This document shows, in pieces, positions 53,983-62,726 of a stretch of DNA of 64,000 bases. The stretch is from NCBI GenBank assembly GCA_029262835.1, contig JAJCYQ010000013.1, positions 1-64,000 of the forward strand. Reading direction: 5' to 3'. The stretch is from Bacteroidota bacterium. Lineage in GTDB: Bacteria > Bacteroidota > Rhodothermia > Rhodothermales > UBA10348. Under the pieces are notes generated by a model, which was not told the DNA's origin, ran no database searches, and was given only the letters and a program-made list of their open reading frames with translations. The number at the start of each line of letters is the position of its first letter. Positions within the stretch are counted from its first letter, which is position 1. Position numbers and translations under genes: made by a program.

Positions 53983-55344
53983 TCAGTTTCGGGAGCCTTC
54001 GCCCATCTTTCCCTTGTCCACTTTCTGTTCGACACCCTCGTTGAAACGCCTCAGGGCATCTTCAACGGAGCGGCGTCGTTCTTCGAGCAGGTTGTCCGCA
54101 TTCATGCGGGCCATGCGGGTCCGTATGGGATCGACCAGACGCACCTGGATGGCAATTACGAGTTCTTTCTGTGTGATCTGCTTCTGGGACTTACCGAACA
54201 CGTACTTCAGTCCAAAGAACCAACCCGGAAGATCCTTCAGGATCGGAACACCGCTACGCGATATCGTCTCATCAGTGCTGTAAAGACCACCAATAATGGT
54301 CTGTTCGCCATCCAGAAGTACTACCTGTGTCGTCGCCTTGCTACGGTCAATAATGGCACCGGCTGCCGACGGACGGCTTCCCGACTTTTCCACCTCGACA
54401 TCGAGGTGTATAAAGTCCATGACTGGTGACCCCAGGGTGTCGGCCAGCGCTTCCTGGATCAATGTCGGCGTGACGTTTACGATAATACCCGTCTTGAAGA
54501 GCTCTGTGACCGTGTTGCCCGAGAAATCGCGGATCTGAATAGGCACATCCGAGCCAATCTGCAGATCCCCTTCCACGCCACTCTGCACCGTAACCGATGG
54601 ATTGGCTACCGTCTCGCCGATTCCCTCTGCCTCAGCGACGCGGAACAGCCGGTTCAGATCGGAAAAGTTGATCTGATCGGGTGTTTCCAGCACATCGTCG
54701 AAACTCGAAAACAGCTCTTTGGTCTTCAGCGATACGCTCAGGCTGTTCTCCGAGCCTTCTCCGCCCCCACCGCCGCCACCGGTTGCGGCCGCGTTGGCAC
54801 CCGTGCTGCCAAGAATGACGCTCCAGTCAATACCCGACTGCTTTGCCTTCGTATGATTCACCTCGAAGAGGATGGCATTGATCTCGATCTGCCGCGTATC
54901 GAGGCCCGCCAGTTCACTTACGACGAGGGTTTCCGATCGCTGGGGGCCGGCATCGGCCAGGAGCGATTCATTACCCCTGATGGGAGCATCCTGCGGCGCT
55001 TCGCTGACCAGGAAATAGCGCTCCGTCTCACGAAAGACCATGCCATTCTGCTGCAGGACGAGTTCCAGCGCGTCCATGAAATGCATGCCGGAAATGGACA
55101 ATCCGATCGGATTTGTCCGACTCTCGGTGTCGATCACTTCCTTGCCTGTTGCCCGCTTGAAAATGGGGTTCAGGAACTCGATAAAAGTGTCGAACGGTGT
55201 AGACGGCAGGAACGAGACCAGATGCTCGGGCGGAATGTAGGTGCGAATCTGACGCTGGGCAACATCCTGCGCCACGGCAGGAGTTGGGGCCGTCGCGACC
55301 ATGGCGGCGAGGAGGATCAGAAGGTATGCGGCGGTTTTTCTCAT
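53983..55344 (-). CDS. Secretin of a type IV pilus/type II secretion-like system
   Basis: An outer-membrane secretin of about 453 residues, shorter than most PilQ/GspD (600-700). After a signal peptide (TPAVAQ) comes an STN-like/N-domain part (PFDTFIEFLNPIFKRATGKEV, MHFMDALELVLQQNGM), one N1-like repeat (TRQIEINAILFEVNHTKAKQ), a glycine-rich linker (seven G near residue 195) and the secretin domain (GVEGDLQIGSDVPIQI, VVLLDGEQTIIGGLYS, SGVPILKDLPG, ELVIAIQVRLV). The start at 55344 fits the signal peptide. Fourth gene of the pilT-like operon. Confidence 0.9.
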   Translation of the reverse strand: MRKTAAYLLILLAAMVATAPTPAVAQDVAQRQIRTYIPPEHLVSFLPSTPFDTFIEFLNPIFKRATGKEVIDTESRTNPIGLSISGMHFMDALELVLQQNGMVFRETERYFLVSEAPQDAPIRGNESLLADAGPQRSETLVVSELAGLDTRQIEINAILFEVNHTKAKQSGIDWSVILGSTGANAAATGGGGGGGEGSENSLSVSLKTKELFSSFDDVLETPDQINFSDLNRLFRVAEAEGIGETVANPSVTVQSGVEGDLQIGSDVPIQIRDFSGNTVTELFKTGIIVNVTPTLIQEALADTLGSPVMDFIHLDVEVEKSGSRPSAAGAIIDRSKATTQVVLLDGEQTIIGGLYSTDETISRSGVPILKDLPGWFFGLKYVFGKSQKQITQKELVIAIQVRLVDPIRTRMARMNADNLLEERRRSVEDALRRFNEGVEQKVDKGKMGEGSRN

Positions 55345-55351
55345 GAGGGGC

Positions 55352-56266
55352 TCACTGTTTCCGTGATGGTGCCAGACGGACCGGACCAACGGCCTGACGG
55401 TAGCTGGCGCCCGTATCCAACATCAATTCAATTTCGTCGGCAATGCCGCCCCTGTTGAGGCGGACCATTACCCGTCCTTCTCTTGGATCGACAGAAATCA
55501 GCGTTCCTAAATAGACTTTATCTCCAGGCTCGAGGCCGACGTACTCTTCGTTCCAGAGGAAAACCGCCTTGCCACCCGCGATCATGGCCAATTCAGCCCG
55601 CTCCACATCTACCAGGTCGTCCGTATTTGGTGGCAGCTCGCTCAGAATGAGGGGTGTGAATGGGTTATCTGACAGCGAAGGAGACGGGTACCAGTCGGCC
55701 GGAATTGCCGGGAGACTTTCTCGATCATCGGCGCTCATTCCTGCTGAACCACCGTAGTAGGCTGTGAGATCGAAGGAAAAGTCCACCATCGATGCGGAGC
55801 CCGCGTCCAGATCCAGATTGTCAACCCGGTAGAGGACGCGTGCATTTTCAATGGTCCAGATCAGGCTGTACAGATCGGTCCACGCAGCCTTGCCCGTCAG
55901 TTCAAACTCGTACCGATTGAAAAAATCGCCTTCCGTGTGACCATCAAACGTAATATCAAACGGGGAGAAGCCGGTGCGGGTGTGCTCGTTGAGGAAACGA
56001 ACCACATCTTCCGAGGAGAGGCTTTTGGGAACCGTCTTGTATCGGGCTTTCCAACGCGTCATGGCTTCTCCCGCGAGCGACTCCGAGACAGATACATCAC
56101 TCATGAGCGCGTCCATTTCGGCGGCTTTCAAGCGGGCCACTTCCTCCGCCTTTTCGAGGCGCTCCATTTCAGCCGGCTGCCGTACGAGCGTCATATACGC
56201 ACCGCCACCGGCCGCTACCAGCCAGCAGAATCCCAGAATCAGAATATTTTGAACAAGGTTGGACAT
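55352..56266 (-). CDS. PilO-like/PilP-like fused inner-membrane protein
   Basis: A 304-residue protein. An N-terminal helix (NILILGFCWLVAAGGGAYMTLV) and coiled coil (MERLEKAEEVARLKAAEMDAL) lead to a ferredoxin-like domain (EFELTGKAAWTDLYSLIWTIEN), as in PilO. From ~190 a Pro-rich linker (DNPFTPLILSELPP) leads to a C-terminal beta domain (WNEEYVGLEPGDKVYLGTLIS...VMVRLNRGG) like the PilP/GspC HR domain, which touches the secretin. So one polypeptide could replace two. Order and overlap with neighbours (8-11 bases) support this. Assignment is by pattern, not clear identity. Confidence 0.72.
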   Translation of the reverse strand: MSNLVQNILILGFCWLVAAGGGAYMTLVRQPAEMERLEKAEEVARLKAAEMDALMSDVSVSESLAGEAMTRWKARYKTVPKSLSSEDVVRFLNEHTRTGFSPFDITFDGHTEGDFFNRYEFELTGKAAWTDLYSLIWTIENARVLYRVDNLDLDAGSASMVDFSFDLTAYYGGSAGMSADDRESLPAIPADWYPSPSLSDNPFTPLILSELPPNTDDLVDVERAELAMIAGGKAVFLWNEEYVGLEPGDKVYLGTLISVDPREGRVMVRLNRGGIADEIELMLDTGASYRQAVGPVRLAPSRKQ

Positions 56267-56276
56267 GTGTGCGGTA

Positions 56277-58103
56277 TCAGGACCCGTTTGTCATGGTATC
56301 GACCGTGGGCATGCCAGATATAAGCCCGTTCTCCTTCCGGGTGTGCGAATCACTCGTTGCCGCCTCCTCTCTGACTTTTTGCCGAAGTAATTCCGCCGCC
56401 TCGGGGAGCTTCAGTTCGAGGCGTATGGACATTTCCCACTCATAGACGGGCCACTCACGAACGCTCGAAAACTCCACGCTTTCGATGATACCATCCAACT
56501 CGGTCGCAAGTGCCACGACCGCGTCGCGCGATACCGCCGTACCCGACAGATCAAGCCGCTCATCTCCAGAATCCTCCGACCAGTCCTCTATCCAGATGTC
56601 GGAGACCCGTGATGTAGCCGTAGACAGACGCTCCATCGTTCGGGACCAGCGATCGCTGCCTACCAACAGGGAATCGAGCACATCGAGCGCTTTTGTAAGG
56701 CCAACCGAACGTGACTGCAGGCTGTCAATGCGGTGCTCCAGTTGATCCAGATCCGCCTCAATCACTGAAGCCGGATAGGAGCCCAATTGGGATCGATAGG
56801 ATATTATGGCAGTCTGCTGTTCGAACCAGGTCGACACGAAAAACAGCGTGGAACCGAACAGGACCACGATCATGGCGGCAACAGGCCACGAGAAGGGTAA
56901 CTGGAATTGCGGTCCGGCGAGCTTGGAGTCCAGAAAGTTGACAGGGTGAAAGGCCGATTTGTACGGTTCCTCCGTGACCGTGCGAAGCGCAGCGGTAGCG
57001 GCCAGCAGAGTCTCCCGATCCAATGGGCGCGATATCTGCTCCCGCAGCACTGGAAGCAAGGTCCGTACCCGGGCAACCTGTGTTTCCGGGAAAAACTCCT
57101 CGAAGCTGTCTTCTAGCGTATCTTCTCGTTCGTCGCTGAAGAGCCAGATGCAGTCCACGTCTCCCCGGCCGAGTTCATCCTGCAGCAGCAGCACACGGCT
57201 GCAGATGGTTTCGGCTGGATCGAAAACGGTGACCGATCGAAGGTTTTCAACGTGCAGTAGCTCGTTGCCAATCATGAATACCACGATTGTATCGTCGGAG
57301 CCGACCCGGACAATCAACTTGGATGCCTCGGAGTCGTCTCCCGAGTTGGATGCTCCAACAAGTCCAGACAACAGGGTCACTTCAGAATCGACCAGAAGGA
57401 CGTTCGGAAAGCGCCTCTTCCTGTCACGGATGGCACGGAGTGTCGGGGTAACCGGCTCAAACGACTGGGCAAACACGGCCAGACGTGATCGCTCGGACCC
57501 GGGCGTAGAGACCATGGGCAGAAAAGCGGTCCTATCGCCTGCCATTCGGCCATGCTGCGTTTTGCGAAGCAGCTCAAGCAGGAGATCTTTGGATGGATTA
57601 CCTGATCGATCGACCGCTTTCCTTTTTTTTCTGCCCGTCGGGGCTCCGATATCATCTGGGACGTCGACCTGGACGGTATGGGTGTGCTCTGATCCAAGGG
57701 CAAAGGCCACACGCACATTTCCATAACCGGCCGCTTCGCACTCCGCCATGATTTCGAGGGCTTCGAGATCGAATGGTGTCGCGCCATGAGCTGGTACAGT
57801 GAAATCTGCCCCGCCCACGTCCGTGGCCTCTCCACCGTCATCTACGCTGAATTCCGATGCCAGAAAAAGGGAATTGTCCCGCGATTCGCCGTCGGTCAGC
57901 GTGAAAGAAAAGTCCGTGCCAGATTCGTCATTCAGTCCAGGAGAATCAATATCTGCCCCGGAGAAATGCCCTGACGTGCGGGAACGATGGAACGTACGCA
58001 CCAACTCGGGCCCGTCAGATGTATTGTGCAGGAGAACTGCTGCCACATCTGTGGCCGAAGCTGCATACCCGAGAATGTATTCCTGTGATTTCTTGAGCTT
58101 CAT
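56277..58103 (-). CDS. PilM-like/PilN-like fused assembly protein
   Basis: About 608 residues. The N-terminal ~410 form an actin-like module reminiscent of PilM/GspL: YILGYAASATDVAAVLL, VAFALGSEHTHTVQVDVP, FPNVLLVDSEVTLLSGLVG, KLIVRVGSDDTIVVFMIGNE. A membrane helix (WPVAAMIVVLFGSTLFFVSTWF, ~435-455) is followed by a coiled coil and a ferredoxin-like end with the PilN pattern (IDSLQSRSVGLTKALDVLDSLL, WSRTMERLSTATSRVSDIWI). Pili usually encode these as separate proteins that interact through a short PilN tail. Starts four bases after the pilT-like stop; the ATG at 58103 is chosen. Confidence 0.75.
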   Translation of the reverse strand: MKLKKSQEYILGYAASATDVAAVLLHNTSDGPELVRTFHRSRTSGHFSGADIDSPGLNDESGTDFSFTLTDGESRDNSLFLASEFSVDDGGEATDVGGADFTVPAHGATPFDLEALEIMAECEAAGYGNVRVAFALGSEHTHTVQVDVPDDIGAPTGRKKRKAVDRSGNPSKDLLLELLRKTQHGRMAGDRTAFLPMVSTPGSERSRLAVFAQSFEPVTPTLRAIRDRKRRFPNVLLVDSEVTLLSGLVGASNSGDDSEASKLIVRVGSDDTIVVFMIGNELLHVENLRSVTVFDPAETICSRVLLLQDELGRGDVDCIWLFSDEREDTLEDSFEEFFPETQVARVRTLLPVLREQISRPLDRETLLAATAALRTVTEEPYKSAFHPVNFLDSKLAGPQFQLPFSWPVAAMIVVLFGSTLFFVSTWFEQQTAIISYRSQLGSYPASVIEADLDQLEHRIDSLQSRSVGLTKALDVLDSLLVGSDRWSRTMERLSTATSRVSDIWIEDWSEDSGDERLDLSGTAVSRDAVVALATELDGIIESVEFSSVREWPVYEWEMSIRLELKLPEAAELLRQKVREEAATSDSHTRKENGLISGMPTVDTMTNGS

Positions 58104-58107
58104 GGTC

Positions 58108-59406
58108 CTATGCCAGTTTAGCAAGACGACGTTTATTGTTCGCGTACGCCATGGCTGTGTCGGGAGTGATATGGCCCTGCCGCATCAGGCGGAATAGATC
58201 CTGTTCCAGTGTAATCTGGCCCTGACTCCATCCCTCCCACATCATTTGATAGATCTCGCTCGTGTTTCCATTCTTTACTGCTGCGGTGGCCTGCGGGGTC
58301 ATCCACATTACTTCCTTCGCAAGTATTCTACCTCCGCCCCGCTTCGGGAGTAGTTTCTGGGAAACAATGCACCGAAGCACATCGCCCAGCCGTTGGCGCA
58401 CGCGGTCCTGCTCCTCGGTAGCATATTCTGCTATGATCCGATCAATGCTCTCCACGGCCGATGACGTGTGCAGCGTGGAAAAAACCTTGTGACCGGAGTC
58501 TGTGATTTCCATGGCCGCCGTTATGGTCTCTGGATCCCGCATCTCACCAATCACAACGATATCCGGGTCCTGCCGAAGAGCCTGTACAATACCATCTTTG
58601 AAGGTGGGCACATCCACACCGACCTCGCGATGACGGATCATGCATTTTTTGGATGCGTGCACATACTCAATCGGCTTCCCGATAATCACGACGTGACCAT
58701 CGGACGTCTCATTGTTCGCGTCTACAATGGCATCGAGCGTCGTGCTCTTACCTGATCCGGTTACACCCGTAATGAGCGTCAGGCCGTCTCGTACGTGATT
58801 GAACAGGAGGCCTTTTTCAATGACCGGATGGAATCCGATGGAACGAAGCGTGCGAAGGTCTTCCGAGACGGCGCGCATATTCAGGACGAGGTGACCCAGA
58901 TCCAGGTAGGCCGAGGCGCGAAACCTTCGTTTTTTCCTGCCTTCGTCCAGACTGATTTCATACGAGAAGTCAGCAGCGTGCCAGGATAGCAGACTTTCAA
59001 TACCGGATCGGGTCAGGAGGTTCAGGATCAGCAGCGCGCTTTCGTCGACCGTAAAGGTTCCAGGCTCGGGATCGGGCCTCTTGTGCCCATCAACGCGGAA
59101 CCAGATATACCCGTTGCTGCTGACGCCACCCATATCCATGTCCGAAGCATTCATTACCGCCATGCGCGTCAATTGGCGGTCAAGGAATGTCCTCAATGCG
59201 GCCCGGTCTTCCAATTCCATTTTTTTGATCTGCTCGACGTGGTATCGAATGCGTTCCTCTCCGAGCAATAATTCGGGCGTATTCGCAGCCAGTGCCTGCA
59301 CAACGGGCGGCAGCCCGTCGCCACGGGAACGTTCCGGCGTCGGTGACCACCCGGATCGAGAGGGTCCGCGCGTCGTTCTGGATGTATGCGTTATTGGTTG
59401 TTCCAC
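58108..59406 (-). CDS. PilT-like secretion/retraction ATPase
   Basis: A hexameric ATPase of 432 residues: Walker A TGVTGSGKSTTLDAI, Walker B DPDIVVIGEMRDPETI, His box STLHTSSAVESIDRI, Arg-rich FRASAYLDLGHLVLNMR, and RSIGFHPVIEKGLLF. The Asp box, usually ...EDPIE..H, reads IIGKPIEYVH, so two acidic residues are replaced by Gly-Lys. The gene uses a GTG start (59406). It is the first gene of a five-gene operon with the PilMN, PilOP, secretin and M28-like genes. No PilB-type extension ATPase or PilC platform protein is in the window. Confidence 0.9.
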   Translation of the reverse strand: MEQPITHTSRTTRGPSRSGWSPTPERSRGDGLPPVVQALAANTPELLLGEERIRYHVEQIKKMELEDRAALRTFLDRQLTRMAVMNASDMDMGGVSSNGYIWFRVDGHKRPDPEPGTFTVDESALLILNLLTRSGIESLLSWHAADFSYEISLDEGRKKRRFRASAYLDLGHLVLNMRAVSEDLRTLRSIGFHPVIEKGLLFNHVRDGLTLITGVTGSGKSTTLDAIVDANNETSDGHVVIIGKPIEYVHASKKCMIRHREVGVDVPTFKDGIVQALRQDPDIVVIGEMRDPETITAAMEITDSGHKVFSTLHTSSAVESIDRIIAEYATEEQDRVRQRLGDVLRCIVSQKLLPKRGGGRILAKEVMWMTPQATAAVKNGNTSEIYQMMWEGWSQGQITLEQDLFRLMRQGHITPDTAMAYANNKRRLAKLA

Positions 59407-59482
59407 GTGGATTGGCGGTTCCTGATTGTCATGACCTGGTTACTCAGGAGTATCGACAATGCGAATGGCGTCTTAAACCGAA

Positions 59483-59520
59483 AAGGGGGGCGCGCCAGTG
59501 GCGCGCCCCCCTTCTCATGC
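59483..59520 (-). terminator. Intrinsic terminator after the subtilase gene
   Basis: A 14-bp perfect stem, aaggggggcgcgcc / ggcgcgccccccttt, with a three-base loop. On the minus strand it is followed by TTTTCGGTTT. It lies about 45 bases after the subtilase stop and 75 before the pilT-like start, separating the two units. Confidence 0.85.
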
Positions 59521-59558
59521 ATGAACCAACCACCGCGGTTGATATCAACCTGGCATCG

Positions 59559-60896
59559 CTACCAGGAGTCTCCGTCCTCTGATTCCACGCTCAGGTAGCG
59601 GTCTGTCGTACCGCTTGGGACCTTTCTGGCCCGGTTTTCCGCTCGGGATAGTACGGCACGTGTCACCTCAGCAGGCGAAGCCATGGGGTGGCGTGCGAGA
59701 TAGAGTACCGCGGCAGCCGTGACGTGGGCTGTCGACATGGATGTACCCGACATGACGTCCAGTCCGGCTCCGACACCGAGAGAAACCACATCTTCACCCG
59801 GTGCGATAATGTCCACCACCTTCCCGTAGTTGGAAAACCAGGTAAATGCCCGTTTCCGGTCGGTAGCACCCACCGTAATAACATCCGGGACGTGCGCTGG
59901 TGTGATGTTGGCCGCATCTACGGCCTCGTTTCCAGACGCCACAACCACGGTGATGCCAGCATCGAGAGCAGCCTGCACGGCGTCATCAAGGCCGGTTTGC
60001 GTATTACCCACGTTCTCGCCCAGGCTCAGATTCATGACCGCAGGTTTACGCGCATTATTGTGCTTCCATTCAATCACATATTCAATGGCGTTGATGACCA
60101 TGGCGTCGTCCGCTGTTCCAGCGTCCGTGAATACGCGCAGGTTGTGAATGCGCGCACCCGGCGCGATACCAACGGCTCCGTTGTTGTCATCCAGCGCCCC
60201 GATGATTCCAGCAATGTGCGTACCGTGACCATCGTTGTCTCTGGCCGTGCCGGATTCTGAAAAATCCACGTTCGACACCACATTCAGGTCTGGATGACTG
60301 ACGCCTGTATCGAGGACAAAAACATCGACATCCACCTCGCCCTGTCCATCGCCAGAAACTGTCCACGACTCTCGTCCGCCGACTTCATCTACAGACCATG
60401 GAATATGCTGACGCATGCGGGCCTTGCCGCCTCCGAATACCGGGGCTCTCATTCCGAAGACAGGCTCTACCCATGTAATCTCATCGTCACCCGACATCAG
60501 ATCCATGAGTTCCTGCAGGTGTTCTGTCGATGCCCAGATGGCAAACCCATGGAAAGCCTTGCTGAATTCGTAGCGATCAAGCACTTTGTAGCGATCCAGA
60601 ACCTTGTAGCGATCCAGAACCTTATAGCGATCGAGCACTTTGTAGCGATCCAGAACCTTCTGTGGATCAATGGAGAACATGACGGCTGTCAGCTCGCCAC
60701 TCTTGCCCATGGTGGTTACACCGCGGTCCAGAAGGTGAAGGTTGCGGACCTTTTCCACGGATTCCGACGCAGTGGCGGACTGGTCTGTGTTGGCCGTATC
60801 TACGACCTGATCTACGCATCCTGAGAAGAACAGCACGGCAACGAGCGAAAGTACAAACGTAACGCGCGACGGTGTTCGAGATGTTGAGACTGACAT
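59559..60896 (-). CDS. Subtilisin-like serine peptidase lipoprotein (S8)
   Basis: A 445-residue exported peptidase with a lipobox (LFFSGC). The I9-like prodomain (~55-140) contains five KVLDRY repeats before the FHGFAIWA segment. The catalytic triad is DVFVLDTGVSH (Asp), DNDGHGTHIAG (His) and MSGTSMSTAHVTAAA (Ser), with the oxyanion Asn in VVASGNEAV. It lies between the pilus operon and the Ser/Lys-rich protein, so it may process or shed surface parts of the system; that is inference. Preceded by two direct repeats (CAAACCCTT) near the start codon. Confidence 0.93.
   Translation of the reverse strand: MSVSTSRTPSRVTFVLSLVAVLFFSGCVDQVVDTANTDQSATASESVEKVRNLHLLDRGVTTMGKSGELTAVMFSIDPQKVLDRYKVLDRYKVLDRYKVLDRYKVLDRYEFSKAFHGFAIWASTEHLQELMDLMSGDDEITWVEPVFGMRAPVFGGGKARMRQHIPWSVDEVGGRESWTVSGDGQGEVDVDVFVLDTGVSHPDLNVVSNVDFSESGTARDNDGHGTHIAGIIGALDDNNGAVGIAPGARIHNLRVFTDAGTADDAMVINAIEYVIEWKHNNARKPAVMNLSLGENVGNTQTGLDDAVQAALDAGITVVVASGNEAVDAANITPAHVPDVITVGATDRKRAFTWFSNYGKVVDIIAPGEDVVSLGVGAGLDVMSGTSMSTAHVTAAAVLYLARHPMASPAEVTRAVLSRAENRARKVPSGTTDRYLSVESEDGDSW
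60570..60659 (-). repeat. 18-bp coding repeat (KVLDRY x5) in the subtilase prodomain
   Basis: Five contiguous 18-bp units, plus-strand form gtagcgatccagaacctt, with third-base differences. They encode Lys-Val-Leu-Asp-Arg-Tyr five times and end in Glu-Phe-Ser-Lys, in the strand that precedes the conserved FhGFa segment of I9 prodomains. Confidence 0.95.
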
Positions 60897-61032
60897 GATC
60901 TTGAAGGGTTTGATTCAAGGGTTTGCATGCCGCACCAGATGACACGACATGATTGGGGTATCGGCAGCCTCGTCAGGCTCTTTAAATTGGGCGCCCTTTA
61001 ATCCGACCCAGGTACCCGTATTGACACAAAAA

Positions 61033-61069
61033 AGGGGTCGGCATAACGCCGACCCCTCAATTTTTTTTA
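61033..61069 (-). terminator. Bidirectional intrinsic terminator after the Ser/Lys-repeat gene
   Basis: Ten-bp stem aggggtcggc / gccgacccct, five-base loop, T-runs on both sides (aaaaaa before and tttttttt after on the plus strand). It lies 34 bases after the stop codon of the Ser/Lys-repeat gene. Confidence 0.85.
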
Positions 61070-61102
61070 TGGAATCCCAGAAGTGCCTGTCGCACAAGGG
61101 AA

Positions 61103-62647
61103 TTACTTCAGCGCACCTTCAACGGACCGCTGAACGACGACAGCATTCGCTCCGATATCCACCTGCTCCAGCAGCTCTCGCAGCGGGCGAAGAGCCGCCG
61201 TCGAGTACCTGATGTTCGTGTTGTCCCGCAGTGTGATGCGAAAAGCACCGCCTTCTTCCGTCTCCACATCCGCTTCGCACGCGCCTTCTGTATCACCGTG
61301 GCCGAGATGGGCCGGGAGCGCCGACGATCCAATGGTCAGCGTGTGGCGATTGGCCGGATTGCCAGGAGGAATGTGGCATACTTCGACAATGCTGTCTGGC
61401 GCACCGCCCTTGTCGGATTTCTTGCTCTTGCCAGACTTGTCGCTCTTGTCAGACTTGTCGCTCTTGTCCGACTTCTTGCTCTTGTCCGACTTCTTGCTCT
61501 TGGAGCTCTTGCAAGATTTCTTGCTCTTATCTGACTTGTCGCTTTTTGCAGACTTATCAGACTTTTTGCTCTTGTCCGACTTGTCACTCTTGTCCGACTT
61601 GTCGCTCTTGTCAGACTTGCCCGACTTCTTGCTCTTGTCAGACTTGTCGCTCTTGGCGGACTTGCCCGACTTCTTGCTCTTGTCCGACTTGTCCTCTACG
61701 CACTCTTCCTCGTCGCCTCCGTCATCATCGTCCGATCCGCCGTCAGATACATCAAGCGCCGATCGAAGTACGACCGAGCCATAGACGGCAGAGTCGTCTT
61801 CAAATGTGTGGATACCACCCTCGGCATTGTTGCCATAGACCATCCCGTACCACACGGAATTATCTTCAAATGTAATGTTTCCTGATGCATACAGGACGCC
61901 ATAACCGGAGAAATTCCCACTCAACTCAACGTTTCCGCGGATACGTAGCACTTTTGGTGATGCGATGCTGCCCAACGTACCGCTGCTGTAGGACGTACTT
62001 CCACTCACGTCCACGAGGGCGTCTCCAGAGTAATTCAATATGGCCGACTCCAATTCGTCAAGCGATGTCAGCGGATTGCCATTCACAATATCCAGCTCGC
62101 CCTCCGAGCCGACGACATTATCCCTGTCCGCTTCGGAAAGCGTTGTATTGAACGCCGACGTGTTAGTGACCAGTATACCGCGCACATGTGGCCCCACCGC
62201 ATTCGTACCATCAAGAGCAGCATCGACGCCCGAGACATAATAATTGTCGCGGAAGTCAAGGGAGGTCACTGGACCGTCGATCGTCATCGCGTCAAAGAGT
62301 CGCTGCCCCCCCTTCTCCATGGACCCGGAAATTCTGTACTTGAATCCGTCATACTTCCCGGTGGCGGTGATTACAACCTCTCCGCCAGCACCCGTGGAAG
62401 CAGAGACATCATATTTGGCATCCCGGTACTTGACGTTGGATTCGGAGTCACGATAGCCGTCAAAGTCCCTCTTGACCCGTCCTACGACTACGTTGAACGC
62501 GGACTGGGCCGCTTCCCGGGCCAATACCTGTCCCTCATAGTCGGCTTCGACCTGTTGCTGGTTCAGCAGTGTCTCGTCGCGCGAAATGTACATGGCCGAC
62601 GCCGCGAGCGTCGTTCCGAGTACGATCAGTAATACGGCCTTACCCAT
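61103..62647 (-). CDS. PilX-like membrane-anchored protein with long Ser/Lys/Asp repeat
   Basis: A 514-residue protein. The N-terminus is leaderless but pilin/PilX-like: a hydrophobic stretch (KAVLLIVLGTTLAASAMYIS), then a helical QQQVEADYEGQVLAREAAQSAF. A beta-rich middle (~80-310, polymer-binding or right-handed-helix-like: LRIRGNVELSGNFSGYGVLY) follows, then ~95 residues of SDKSKKSGKS-type repeats (~325-420). The end (~430-460) has VCHIPPGNPANRHTLTIG...LGHGD, a motif seen in many secreted bacterial proteins. It seems part of the pilus-like locus or its substrate. Confidence 0.78.
   Translation of the reverse strand: MGKAVLLIVLGTTLAASAMYISRDETLLNQQQVEADYEGQVLAREAAQSAFNVVVGRVKRDFDGYRDSESNVKYRDAKYDVSASTGAGGEVVITATGKYDGFKYRISGSMEKGGQRLFDAMTIDGPVTSLDFRDNYYVSGVDAALDGTNAVGPHVRGILVTNTSAFNTTLSEADRDNVVGSEGELDIVNGNPLTSLDELESAILNYSGDALVDVSGSTSYSSGTLGSIASPKVLRIRGNVELSGNFSGYGVLYASGNITFEDNSVWYGMVYGNNAEGGIHTFEDDSAVYGSVVLRSALDVSDGGSDDDDGGDEEECVEDKSDKSKKSGKSAKSDKSDKSKKSGKSDKSDKSDKSDKSDKSKKSDKSAKSDKSDKSKKSCKSSKSKKSDKSKKSDKSDKSDKSDKSGKSKKSDKGGAPDSIVEVCHIPPGNPANRHTLTIGSSALPAHLGHGDTEGACEADVETEEGGAFRITLRDNTNIRYSTAALRPLRELLEQVDIGANAVVVQRSVEGALK
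61409..61693 (-). repeat. Ser/Lys/Asp low-complexity coding repeat
   Basis: Nine- to twelve-base units such as gacttgtcgctcttgtcc recur for about 285 bases with many variants; the minus strand encodes SDK and KSK tripeptides. A single Cys (KSCKSSK) interrupts the middle. Confidence 0.9.
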
Positions 62648-62726
62648 TGTGGTACCTGAATGAAGTGCATGGTTTTCAGGAGGGGTATCGACCGGTCCCG
62701 AAGAACCTTAAGCCCACAGTGCAAAT

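Noticed and set aside
61409-61693. CRISPR-like repetitive stretch
   Set aside because: Units are 9-12 bp, contiguous, and in frame with an ORF; there are no spacers or cas genes.
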